A stretch of DNA of 64,000 bases from Luscinia megarhynchos (taxonomy: Eukaryota > Chordata > Aves > Passeriformes > Turdidae). Each line of letters begins with the position of its first letter. Position 1 is the stretch's first letter. The stretch lies in assembly GCA_034336665.1 (NCBI GenBank), contig JAPFBE010000002.1:38729406-38793405 (forward strand), written 5' to 3'. The notes beneath the pieces were generated by a model. That model searched no databases and was not told the DNA's origin. It saw only the letters and a list, made by a program, of their open reading frames with translations. Shown here piece after piece: positions 27,313 through 64,000 of this stretch. The position numbers were made by a program, and so were the translations under genes.

Positions 27313-27451
27313 TGGTGCGGTCCCTAGCGCCGTCGCGGCGTCCCCGAGGCGCTGGCCGGGCCGGGCGCGCCGGAGCACTCACCGTCCCGATGCAGTCGGT
27401 GAGGCTGGGCGGCGGCGCCTTCGGCTTGGCCTTGCCGAAGAAGCGGTTCAT
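18877..27451 (-). CDS. CHMP5: CHMP5, ESCRT-III charged multivesicular body protein 5
   Basis: Snf7-family ESCRT-III subunit that acts late in multivesicular-body formation and binds VTA1/LIP5. Coding exons (minus): 27451-27383, 23636-23532, 22807-22761, 21214-21121, 21039-20968, 20034-19926, 19551-19439, 18927-18877; 660 nt, 219 aa, the same length as human. The start [20 protein letters not shown] sits in a good Kozak context (GCCGCCATGA). The basic N-terminal helices include [20 protein letters not shown] and [16 protein letters not shown]. The acidic C-terminus runs through [20 protein letters not shown] to [12 protein letters not shown]. All introns are GT-AG and in phase. In human CHMP5 and BAG1 are divergent neighbours; here both are on the minus strand, CHMP5 upstream. 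Confidence 0.98.
18928..23531 (-). other. CHMP5: CHMP5 introns 2-7 region
   Basis: Introns between the small internal exons: 18928-19438, 19552-19925, 20035-20967, 21040-21120 (only 81 bp), 21215-22760 and 22808-23531. The donor after exon 4 is weak (GTACCA). Apart from a TTG-rich simple repeat, nothing further recognised. Confidence 0.75.
20521..20590. repeat. TTG/TTGG-rich simple repeat
   Basis: T and G only low-complexity stretch with runs of TTG and TTGG units, in CHMP5 intron 5. Confidence 0.75.
23637..27382 (-). other. CHMP5: CHMP5 intron 1 (3.7 kb)
   Basis: First intron, between MNRFFGK...IGT and [12 protein letters not shown]-rich until about 26640, then rising GC towards the promoter island. 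Contains a CA microsatellite and a short CA-rich patch near 27230-27260. No gene or recognised transposon. Confidence 0.75.
27282..27310. repeat. (CA)n microsatellite
   Basis: Uninterrupted CA dinucleotide run of about 14 units, about 70 bp inside intron 1 from the CHMP5 exon 1 donor. Confidence 0.97.
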
Positions 27452-27660
27452 GGCGGCGGTGCCCCGAGTCGCTCCCGGCCCCGGCAGCGGCGGCAGCGCT
27501 CCCGGCCGACCCGGAACCGCACGGCCGCCCCGCCCCGCGGAGGGAGGGCCCGGCCAGCCAGGAAGCGCTGTGCCGGCCCCGGTGCCGGTCCTCGGGCCGC
27601 TCGGAGCTCAGCAGCCGCGCACACGGGGACGCTCTTCTCCCTCAGCACACCGCGTAGCCA
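27452..27660 (-). promoter_or_regulatory. CHMP5: CHMP5 CpG-island promoter
   Basis: CpG-dense block directly upstream of the CHMP5 ATG, with GC-box-like CCCCGCCCC motifs near 27528-27538. No TATA box seen. Confidence 0.65.
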
Positions 27661-27824
27661 ATTGGGCCTGCAGCGCCTGCTCGCAGTGTGGGATCGCCCC
27701 CGCAGCGTCAGCTGAGCTGATGTGCCAAAAATGCCAGGAAAACACGTCAAGTGTACCGAAACCGGGTAGTATGGAGCACCGCGGGGAGCAGGGTAAGGGC
27801 AGTGACTGTCTCTGTGCTTAGCAC

Positions 27825-28328
27825 TTAGGCACACCTCGAGTGCTGTGTCCCGCTCTGGGCCCCTCAGTTCAGGAAGGATGGAGGTGCTGGAGCAAGCCCA
27901 CAGAAATGCAATGAAGCTGGTGAAGGGTCTGGAGCACAAGTCCCGTGAGCTGCTGAGGGAGCTGGGGTCTTCAGCCTGGCAAAAAGGAGGCTCAGGAGAG
28001 ACCTTTATTGCTCTCTACAGCCGCCTGAAGGGAGGGTGCAGCCAGGGGGCTGGCCTCTTATCCCAGGTAAGAAGTGACAGGACAAGAAAACACAGTCTTA
28101 AAGGCGCAGCAGGGGAGGTTTAGGCTGGACATTAAAGTAATTTCTTCACAGAAAAGGTGTTTAGACATGGGCTGCCCAGGGAGGTGGTAGAGTCACTGTC
28201 CATGGAGGTGCTTAAGGAAAGACAGGATGTGGCACTCAGTGCCATGGGCTAATTGACACGGTGGTGTTCCGTCATGGTTGGGCTCAGTGATCTCAGAGGC
28301 CTTTTCCAACTTAGAGATTATATGATAT
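27825..28328 (+). mobile_element. CR1 LINE fragment (ORF2 C-terminus and 3'UTR)
   Basis: Forward CR1 from 'gctgtgtcccgctctgggcc' through the remnant of the reverse-transcriptase C-terminal region (degenerate frame reading ...RNAMKLVKGLEHKSRELLRE...), then the CR1 3'UTR ('gcagcaggggaggtttaggc') to the terminal 'gattatatgatatcat'. It fills the gap between the CHMP5 promoter and the FH 3' end and abuts the FH poly(A) signals. Confidence 0.92.
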
Positions 28329-28332
28329 CATA

Positions 28333-28347
28333 TTTATTTTATTTATT
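28333..28347 (-). terminator. FH: FH poly(A) signals (three overlapping AATAAA)
   Basis: Three overlapping AATAAA hexamers on the minus strand, 39-53 nt after the FH stop codon. They imply a very short FH 3'UTR that would end within or just before the tail of the adjoining CR1. Confidence 0.6.
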
Positions 28348-28385
28348 TTTTTATATTAAGAACACTTTTTTTTTTTTTACAGAAG

Positions 28386-41702
<13,317 letters not shown>

Positions 41703-41940
41703 GGTGGCGGGGGCTGGGAGCACCGCGGGGGCGGGAGCAGCGGCGGCACCGCCCCGGACGAGCGTCACGGTGCCGCGGCGCCCGGCCCGGAGCCTCCGCC
41801 GCGCCAATCGGCGGCCGCTGCCGCAGCGCCGAGCGCGGCCCGGGGCGGCTCTGCCCGGCCTGGGAAAACCTGGGAAAACCCGCCTGCCCCGGGCGAAGGG
41901 CAGCGCGAAAAGCGCTGCAGCAGCGATTTCTGCACCAGGG
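41703..41940 (-). promoter_or_regulatory. FH: FH CpG-island promoter
   Basis: CpG-dense sequence upstream of the FH ATG (the island spans about 41170-41930). Contains an inverted CCAAT box (gccaatcgg near 41803). No TATA box and no divergent gene detectable on the plus strand. Confidence 0.65.
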
Positions 41941-43037
41941 GGAAAAAAGGTATGGGCTTCTTCTGCCTTTCTGAAGCCTTTTCAAAGATGTACAAAACCT
42001 TATTCCCGCCTTCCTAGTGACAGTCAAGGCTCCTTTTGCAAAAAAAAGCCAAGCCAAGGTGCAGCCCCCCTGCCCGCCCTTCCTACTCCGATGTGCTACG
42101 TCTCGCCCTTGGTGTAAAGTGCAGAAACCCTTCGAGAGTGAAAGAAGGTAAATTTCATTTTTCCACCCACCAGCCGCAACATTCCAACATTTCAGGTTTT
42201 CCGACATTGTTGTTTTTTTTCTAAGAGCAGCCAGCATTCATCCGGTAAGAATTTTTTTTTGTCTGACATCTTCCATTGCAATCTACATGGGTATCCCCTT
42301 CAGTCCTACAAGAACTGTGTTATTCACAGAAATGCTGCTCTATTAATGCCTTACAAGTTACATTCTGGCACTAAAAGCACACTGAATTCGAGCCTTGTAA
42401 GCTTTAATATTTAGGCAAGTCTTCTGCCCCTTGGCTCCTGAGACTAAAATGGTTTCATAAGTTCCAGAGACAATAAAGATAGGGTGTAATATTATCTATA
42501 TTATTGTATATCAGAGGAAGTGAAAGTCTATTTTTTTCATTCAATAAAACAGTATGGCATTACAAAGTTAAAACTACTACTAAAACATCATCTCCTTCCA
42601 GTATTACTTACAGTCAACAACTAAGATGCCTAAGTCCCCACATCACAAAATTCAGCACCTCTGTCTTATCTAAAACTATTGCAATGAATAGCTGGGGTTG
42701 GAAGGGATCTCTGGAGGTCATTTAATCCAACCTCCTTGCACAAGCAGGTTCACCAAGAGCAGGTTGCACAGGATCACATCTAGGCAGGCTTTTAGTATTT
42801 CCAGAGAAGGAGATTCCATAACCTTTTTGGGCTGCCTATTCCACTGCTCCACCACTCTCTCAAAGTAAACATCATCCTCATATTTAGATGGAAGTTCCTG
42901 TGCTTCAGTTTGTGCCCAATGCCCCTTGTCCTGTCACTGAGCACATTTCTTGCTCTTAAAATATGGAAGTAACTACACATTCACAGTAAAAGCATTGTAA
43001 TTATAGAGAGATCAGCATATTCAAACAAATACAAGAC
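41941..43037. other. FH-SDHA spacer
   Basis: 1.1 kb between the FH promoter and the SDHA poly(A) signal. Contains one CR1 fragment and otherwise unremarkable sequence; no gene. Confidence 0.8.
42690..42965 (-). mobile_element. CR1 LINE fragment, reverse orientation
   Basis: Highly typical CR1 end: 'ggttggaagggatctctgga' and 'tccaacctccttgcacaagc', continuing to 'gccccttgtcctgtcactga'. Lies in the FH-SDHA spacer. Confidence 0.95.
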
Positions 43038-43043
43038 TTTATT
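43038..43043 (-). terminator. SDHA: SDHA poly(A) signal
   Basis: AATAAA on the minus strand 235-240 nt after the SDHA stop codon, giving a 3'UTR of about 250 nt. Another AATAAA-like site lies near 43118 on the opposite strand and is not relevant. Confidence 0.6.
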
Positions 43044-43277
43044 TAGACACATTTTGTGTTTTTGCTGTCCCTTTTGAGAGATGGGTGAAAGAACATAAAC
43101 TGTTCTGCATTCCACATTTAATAAATGTACAGTAAGCCACAAGAGAATACAAGCTGGAGAAAAGTTTTGTCAGCATTTTCCATTCATTGCTAGGTGCCAA
43201 CACTATTTTGGTTTGCATGTGCTATGCTTATGTACACTGGCCCCTCTGGGAGAGGGCTTCAAGTGAGATGGAAGCTG

Positions 43278-58047
<14,770 letters not shown>

Positions 58048-58647
58048 CACGAGCCGCAGACCTCGGGCGGGGGGGGAAGGGGGAAGCAGCGGGCGTGAAG
58101 GGCGCACGCGCGGGGGTGGCGGGACAGACCAACACTGCCGCGAGGGGGGGCACCCACGGCGATCTCACTCCACCCAAGAGAACTGCGCAATGGAAGATTC
58201 CTAAACAGCTCCTGTTTTGAGAGCAAAGGACACTAGAAAAAAAAACTAAAATTGTGTTATTGCCACTATTTTTCTTGGTGAAATATTGAAAAGTGTAGTT
58301 CTCCAATACTGTAAGATTCAGCCCCTTTGTCTCCCTGACAGCGCCTGAAATTTTGCGTAATGAACAGGCCAGAATAATTTTCTGAAGTTGTGGGAAAGAC
58401 CATTTCACAGATATTAGACTTGGACAGAAGGGTGAAGGGAAGACCATACTATCTCTCTGTGACAAAAAGCAGACTCAGCAGCTCCAGACGGTGAATGCCG
58501 ATGCCGCTCATGGCTGAGTGTGACCGCCGGCAGCGGGGACACACGTCCGGCAACGCTCCAGCCCCGGCCCAGCCCTTGCGCTGGCTCGTCCCCCTCCCCC
58601 TTTCTCTGCCGGCTGATGGGCCGGCCCGGGAGGGGCGGGGCCGGCAG
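58048..58647. promoter_or_regulatory. Bidirectional SDHA-CCDC127 promoter
   Basis: Shared upstream region: SDHA starts leftward at 58047, and the CCDC127 non-coding first exon ends at 58647 with the donor GTGAGT. Two CpG-rich ends (58048-58140 and 58500-58647, with GGGGCGGGGCC near 58633) are separated by an AT-rich core (about 58190-58480). Head-to-head order is as in human 5p15.33. Start sites not mapped. Confidence 0.65.
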
Positions 58648-58706
58648 GTGAGTGGCAGCGCCAGGGGTCCGCGCGCTGCCGGGCTTGTGCGTGGGGTCCC
58701 GCCGTG

Positions 58707-58794
58707 GGGGAGCGGGGACGGGAGCGGGGACGGGAACGGGAGCGGGAGCGGGAGCGGGGACGGGAGCGGGGACGGGAATGGGAACGGGAACGGG
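58707..58794 (+). repeat. GGGAGC/GGGGAC/GGGAAC hexamer minisatellite
   Basis: About 14 hexamer units of the form GGGRRC on the plus strand, about 60 bp into CCDC127 intron 1. The closely spaced G3-G4 runs on the transcribed (non-template) strand could form G-quadruplexes. Confidence 0.9.
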
Positions 58795-58989
58795 TCCGGC
58801 ACGCCGTGTCGCGGCCGGGGCTGCCGCTCAGAGCGCGGCCAAGCTCCCAAGTGTCAGGGCCGCCGTCCGAGGGGCTCGGGCAGGATTCCCAGTCCCCCAG
58901 CGGGAGGGGAAGGTGGCAGCGGGAGCGGCCCCGGCCCCTGTGCGCGCTGCTGAGGCCGCGTCTCCCCTCTGTGCATCGCAGGTGCCTTC

Positions 58990-60371
58990 ATGAATAACTT
59001 GAACGAGCCTCCCCACTGGAACATCCTGCCCAATCGGCGCGGTCCCGGCGATGACGGCAGCCGCTGGAATTACGCCCTGCTGGTCCCCATGCTGGGCCTG
59101 GCCGCCTTCCGTGAGTAGGGGCCAGGGGGCTCCCACGAGTGCGGTGTAGGGCCGTGACTGGGGACTTCACCAGGCCTTCGTGTTTGTAAACAGCCAGCAC
59201 TGCTGGTACCGCTAAGGCAATTTTTCATACACGGAGCTGAATCCATATTTAATAAGCTCCAATATGCAAAGCTCTCTCAAGAAAAGTGGATACAGGATGT
59301 GCTGGAGAGCCCAGAGGTATCAACGCCAGATGTTGCTGGTGTATTGATTTACTGGGCCTAGAAGGTTCTCCCTGCAGTATCTGCATCGGAAACCTCCAGT
59401 TTGTTTCTCCATGATTTTATTTTCCTTCTCTAATACAGTAGTGCTACTATAGACAATAAAAGAATAGGGGTATTTTATTTCAGAGAAAGCATGATCATTT
59501 AGAGTGACTCACTGTGAAATAGGGACTAAAGAAATACATTTTGTGGGGGACATGTAAATAGAAGTGAGTGTCATTGGGAAGGGCAAAAAAGTAAGTTTTT
59601 TACCACTCAGTAGCTTCATTTCAGGCATAGCTAATTAATCATACCTCTCATTACTACATGTTATACTTGATTCTGAAGTCTCATTTATATGTGATAGGTT
59701 GGATCTGGACCAGAGAATGTCAGAAAGAAATAGAAAAAGAAAAACAGGAGTACTACAGAAAAGAGTCAACTTTACAGAAAGACCTGGAAGGCAAATACCG
59801 GGATATAATCACGGAGAATCGTCGGGCTGTTGCTCACCTGGAGGTGGAGCTGGAAAAGGAGCGCAGCAGGACCCTGAGTTACCGTGAAGCCCTCGTGTCC
59901 CAGAGCCGCAAACTGGTAGAAGAGAGGAAGCTCCTAGAACAGGAGCAGGAGAAGTTGGAGCAAGAAAAACAAGTCCTTTTGCACTCTGGAGCAGATGGTA
60001 CCTTGTACCAGAGTTTCCTGGCAAAGGAAGAAGAGTGGCAGCAGAGAGCCAATATTTTACTAAAAGAATTTGAAGAGGGACTGAAGGAAAGACAGGACAT
60101 CTACTGCAGTCTTATTGTACCCAGAAGTCAGAGACTAGAAATAGAGAAAAATCTGCTAGTTAAAGCAGCAACTAATCCTGTTGCTATGGGTTTAGATGTG
60201 GAGAGTGGCTTAAAAGATATTTTCAAACATGATAACTACTGTGGCAATGTGCTGAACAGAACCAGAAGTCAAAATGGAAAGCTTATGTGGCTGTATCTGC
60301 GATACTGGGAACTGGCTGTTGAACTGCAGAAGTTCAAGAGGGTAGAAAAGGCCATGTTGGAAAAACGCTAG
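58990..60371 (+). CDS. CCDC127: CCDC127, coiled-coil domain-containing protein 127
   Basis: Coding exons 58990-59110 and 59698-60371, 795 nt, 264 aa (human 260). The non-coding first exon ends at 58647; exon 2 begins after the acceptor AG at 58980-58981. The start MNNLNEPPHWNILPN matches the human start, although the ATG has a weak -3 base (T). A hydrophobic segment YALLVPMLGLAAF (about residues 29-41) runs across the exon junction into RWIWTRECQKEIEKE and suggests membrane anchoring. A long charged coiled coil follows (about 50-125; KLLEQEQEKLEQEKQVLL). The conserved C-terminal part contains RQDIYCSLIVPRSQRLEIEK, QNGKLMWLYLRYWEL and FKRVEKAMLEKR. The molecular role is poorly defined. Divergent from SDHA. 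Confidence 0.97.
59111..59697 (+). other. CCDC127: CCDC127 intron 2
   Basis: 587-bp GT-AG intron splitting the codon for Arg in AAFR-WIW. Nothing recognised inside. Confidence 0.9.
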
Positions 60372-63240
60372 GTAGGGGAAGCACTGGGGTTCCATGTGAT
60401 CCACCGTGCATGGTAGGGACAATCACAGTTGTAGTCCAAAGCTGTTAAATTCTTCTGCTGTGTTGCCATCTGTCCTCCTCCTTGCACTTGTATTTGCATG
60501 GGACATGTGCAGTGCTGGTGCCTTTCCTCTCACTAACAACACATGCTCTGGTGAGCTGTGCATGCTCCTAAACTCCGTGAGTGTGTTTGTGTTGCAGTAT
60601 AGAGATACATGAACTCCCCAGGTATCAGAAGCAGCAGAACAGAACTCAATTTAAAGGGATTTGCCTCGTTGATGGTCACACTCCAGCAACAGAGAATGGT
60701 CGTTTGTCTCCCCCAGGTGTGGCAGCACATTGTGCTCCTTATCCCTGACATTGTACAGGGTGTCTCAATATTGTCTTTTCTTATTGCTATTATTTTTTAA
60801 ACATTTGTTTAAGCAAGACTGATGTTGAGGCAGATGTTTGGGAGAGATGGTGTTGGAGCCAGCTGCTTGACACAAAAATCCTGTTGTGTCTGTATGTACA
60901 ATTATATAAATGTATATATGTGTGAGTGCATGTGTTAGTGTTCTGAGTGGGGGAGTAGTTTGATCCTGTTTCAGATTAGTCAGTCTTGCATTGTCTTCCA
61001 GCTTAATATACAAATAGTGCTTTATAAACAAAACATCTAAAAATGCTAATTCAAATAACACATAAAAAACAGATTGATGTTTCATTGGCACTTGGGATTC
61101 ATTCTCAGATTCTAGGGAGTGTATAAATTGGAAAGTTATATTTTCATATATTGGAGGTACTGTAAGAATACTTTCCTTTCCCTCAGGCAAGGTTTTAGCT
61201 GTAACCCGACAATGTGCCACCATTATGGATATCCCCATGCTCCTGCTCTGCCTCTCAGGGCACTGGCTGCCTCCTGGCTTGCTTGCAGGAACCTCCTTGC
61301 CATTGGACCTGGACAGGTCCTGTTGGTTATTTGCAGATGGGAACCTAAATGCAGCCTTCACTGGTAGCCACTACTCCCTCTGCACCTGTCTCTCTTCTCC
61401 CAGAACTGAAGTACATACTCTTTTCTGCAGCTCTGAAATTTTGTGCTTGTGGTTCACCACTTTACATACACGACCATGAAAGTACAGATATACAAGCTTT
61501 GCAAACTTCTAAGAAAGGGAGCTTTTTAATTTAGCTAGGAAAATAAAATAGGTTTGGTAAAAATAATAAGTACAGTGAAATAATACAGGAAAATAAACAG
61601 ATCCAGATTAAAAAATCCAATAATAAACACATTTTAAAAACCCAGTGCATTTCAATTTCTCAGAACTTTGAGTATACTTTGGGTCCTTTTAGCAGTAGGA
61701 ACTACCATTTTTTCAAATGTGCCATGTATTTAAAATAGTAACAACTTTTTTCTTCCCTCTTTCCAGTCCAGCCTTAGACCTCAAAGGGGCAACGTTTACC
61801 CTTTCGTTTATGACATCTAGTCTTCTCTATTACCTGACTTTGATTGGTGCTGGTAGGTTGTCAGTTCATTAATTAGCAGTTTATTATTTACTGAGGGCCA
61901 GACTTGACAAATGCATTTGCTCTAGGCAATCATGTAGAACCATGTCTTGGAAGCAACCCAAGCTAAGTGAATCCCCATCTTCCTGCAGATGTGGGGTTTT
62001 TCTCTTACTATTTTCTCCTGGTCTCGTTTGAGTCTGAGCACAGAAGACAGCAGATAAATCTTTTGAAACAATGTCTGCAACTTAATCCAGTTACTGAGCA
62101 GAAATACCTAACATGGGACAAAATTCCTGAGCAGAATAGATGTTTCCCAACTACTCAATTTTCCAGTTGAGATTTGCTCACCTTGATAGTACTAATTATA
62201 GTGTTGTGTTGACTTATTAATCCTTTTTTCATACAGATTTTTTTGATGAAGTTTTAGTAGACAAACTTGGAGAAAAAAAGATCACAGAAGGACCACAGTT
62301 TGTCTGGGTGCCGAGTGTATGCAGGTTGGGAGATAAGAACACAATTTAGTTGCTACTCGTGTGGGACACTGAGGCAAGCTGCTGCAGCTGAACATAGGCA
62401 CACAATCTAATTGCCCAGGAGAAAAAATGAGTTTGAATAACCTGTGTGTAATTATTCAAACCTGTAGTTTGAATAAGCCCATGTGTAATTCCTTCAGGAT
62501 GTGGAAAGTGGCTGTCCAGCTGTGGCACACTTCACACATTCCTGCAGGCAGTGCTGCTCTGCTGACAGAGCAGACGGTGAATCAGTGCCAGTGTATTTGA
62601 GATTGATGCCTTGAATTTGTACAAGTTAGCATTAAAAGGTCAACTATTTTATGCTTTTTCATTTTTTCCTAGTTTGTCACTCATATCACTCAAAATGTTT
62701 AAAGAAAATGCAACCAAGGGTAAAATACTATTTTTTTCTGTATGAATATGTACAGTGAAGCCTTACACACTTGAATGTTCAGGGTTGAATGCAATGTAGT
62801 AAAGGTTTGGTATTCACTTTCTCTTTTTTAGAAGTGTCATTTATTTTTATTTGTACAACTGATTGAGCTATTGTTCATGTATTCTTTGAAGATCATTGTA
62901 TCAAGACAGAGGAGTTATATCAGAAGGCTTTTTATAAGTGTATAACTGATTTAGAAGCACTGGTCCCATTAGTTTCTACCAAAACTCATGTTTGTGGATA
63001 TGCAATGTACTTTTGAAATGTTCATCCTTTGTAGGTTGTTATACTGAAAATTATAATATAAGTTTTATCTTGCCCAGCACTTGTTCTGAATTGGTTAATT
63101 GTTTGGAACTGCCCATATCCATATGTAGAATGCAAGAATAATTTGTTTTCAAAGTATTTAATGAACTTACTTTTATTATAAAATTGTCACTCAGCTGTTA
63201 AACAATAACAATTAATAAAAACCTTTACATATTTCTGTAC
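60372..63240 (+). other. CCDC127: CCDC127 3'UTR
   Basis: About 2.9 kb of AT-rich, ORF-poor sequence after the stop codon, ending at a good polyadenylation signal. Internal AATAAA sites near 61545 could give shorter forms. No CR1 or second gene recognised. Confidence 0.6.
63214..63219 (+). terminator. CCDC127: CCDC127 poly(A) signal (main candidate)
   Basis: AATAAA followed within 40 bp by T/GT-rich sequence (ctgtactgttttgtaactt). A further AATAAA lies near 63656. Confidence 0.55.
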
Positions 63241-64000
63241 TGTTTTGTAACTTGGGCAAGATGGGTGGGAGAAATGGAATTTGCTACTTTATTCAGACCT
63301 TCCAAACTAAGCACACCATTTTACGAATTGTACATTTTTTAAATTGGCATGTAAAAAGTTTTGGTCTTGGTGCAGGGAAAAGAATATATTACAAAGATTT
63401 TTTTTGTAGGAAGAGCATAAGTGCAGAGCATTAGCTAAAGACCTGGGGTTAAAGGTGACCATCCCTCTGAAAGACTGGGGACATTCCTTCGACAGAATGT
63501 TGTGTAGGATATTCTGCCTTTCTCCAGAATCCCTCAGATGTCTCATCCTGCATGTCAGCTACTTTTCATTTCCCTCATCTTCCTGCTCTCTGTGAAGAAC
63601 TGCTGTGCAGCTGCTCTAGGACGGTGTTCAGACACTCTGGAAATCCTTGTTCTTTTAATAAAAGATGCTCAGTCTATTTGTATTTGGCACAACCCGTCAC
63701 CATCCTCTGTCTCTTTAAAGCGTGGGTTTGGGCACTCCTGTGTGAGGATGACAAAACTGACTGTTCCTCTGTGGAGGATGCAAGGCAGAAACAGTAGTCA
63801 ACAGTTCAGTTACTGTAGTGAAATGAAAGGTATTTGAGTTATTGCTGCAAAAAAAAGGATGATAGGTATGTTTATAGTTGTAGCTGTGGTGTAGATGGAT
63901 ATGAAGGCTTTTTTGGTGTGCATTCCAAGGCCCACATTTATTGGTCATTAATTTATTGCCTGGTCCAGGAGCTTTTCCTGGTCACTGCATATCTGAGGCA
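63241..64000. other. Right flank, no gene recognised
   Basis: In human the next gene beyond CCDC127 is LRRC14B, converging on it. No leucine-rich-repeat coding sequence is visible here on the minus strand, so either the neighbour lies beyond the window or synteny breaks. Confidence 0.6.

Noticed and set aside
26887..27821. ORFs of 163 and 227 codons around the CHMP5 promoter
   Set aside because: Overlap the CA microsatellite, CpG island and CR1; the products reflect the repeats (CVCVCV, THTHTH).
61119..61534. ORFs in the CCDC127 3'UTR
   Set aside because: Short, overlapping in several frames, with no recognisable domain, signal or splice context; consistent with UTR.

Overview
The window looks like nuclear DNA of a bird. 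It holds intron-rich vertebrate genes whose proteins closely resemble avian and mammalian orthologues, compact CpG-rich first exons, and many CR1 retrotransposon fragments with the avian wording of that family. LTR-like fragments of avian endogenous retroviruses also occur. Species and chromosome cannot be read from the sequence.

Layout, left to right: ZNF830 (5' end only, minus strand, 42-366, running off the left edge); BAG1 (minus, coding 4284-18088, 7 coding exons, 209 aa); CHMP5 (minus, 18877-27451, 8 exons, 219 aa); FH, fumarate hydratase (minus, 28386-41702, 10 exons, 506 aa); SDHA, flavoprotein of succinate dehydrogenase (minus, 43278-58047, 15 exons, about 668 aa); CCDC127 (plus, 58990-60371, two coding exons after a non-coding first exon, 264 aa). 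SDHA and CCDC127 are head to head over a shared CpG-rich promoter, as in human. The other genes follow one another on the minus strand with 0.8 to 1.6 kb between coding ends, apart from a roughly 4 kb ZNF830-BAG1 gap that I read as mostly BAG1 3'UTR. I assembled exons by joining splice junctions in phase; all junctions close in frame except SDHA exon 1 to exon 2.

Two things stand out. First, the first intron of ZNF830 (142-244, 103 bp) is not GT-AG. It begins ATATCCT, ends in AC, and has a near-perfect U12 branch site 12 nt before its end; only this removal gives the conserved zinc-finger protein. It is a textbook minor-spliceosome AT-AC intron. Second, SDHA and FH, which catalyse consecutive TCA-cycle steps (succinate to fumarate to malate), lie in tandem on one strand, next to the ESCRT-III/chaperone pair CHMP5-BAG1. 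In human these genes are on 5p15.33, 1q43 and 9p13.3, and CHMP5-BAG1 are divergent rather than tandem. The arrangement is a lineage-specific rearrangement, a mosaic region such as a songbird germline-restricted chromosome, or an assembly join; the sequence alone cannot decide.

The remaining sequence is introns, 3'UTRs and repeats. No additional protein-coding gene, rRNA, tRNA or CRISPR array was recognised.
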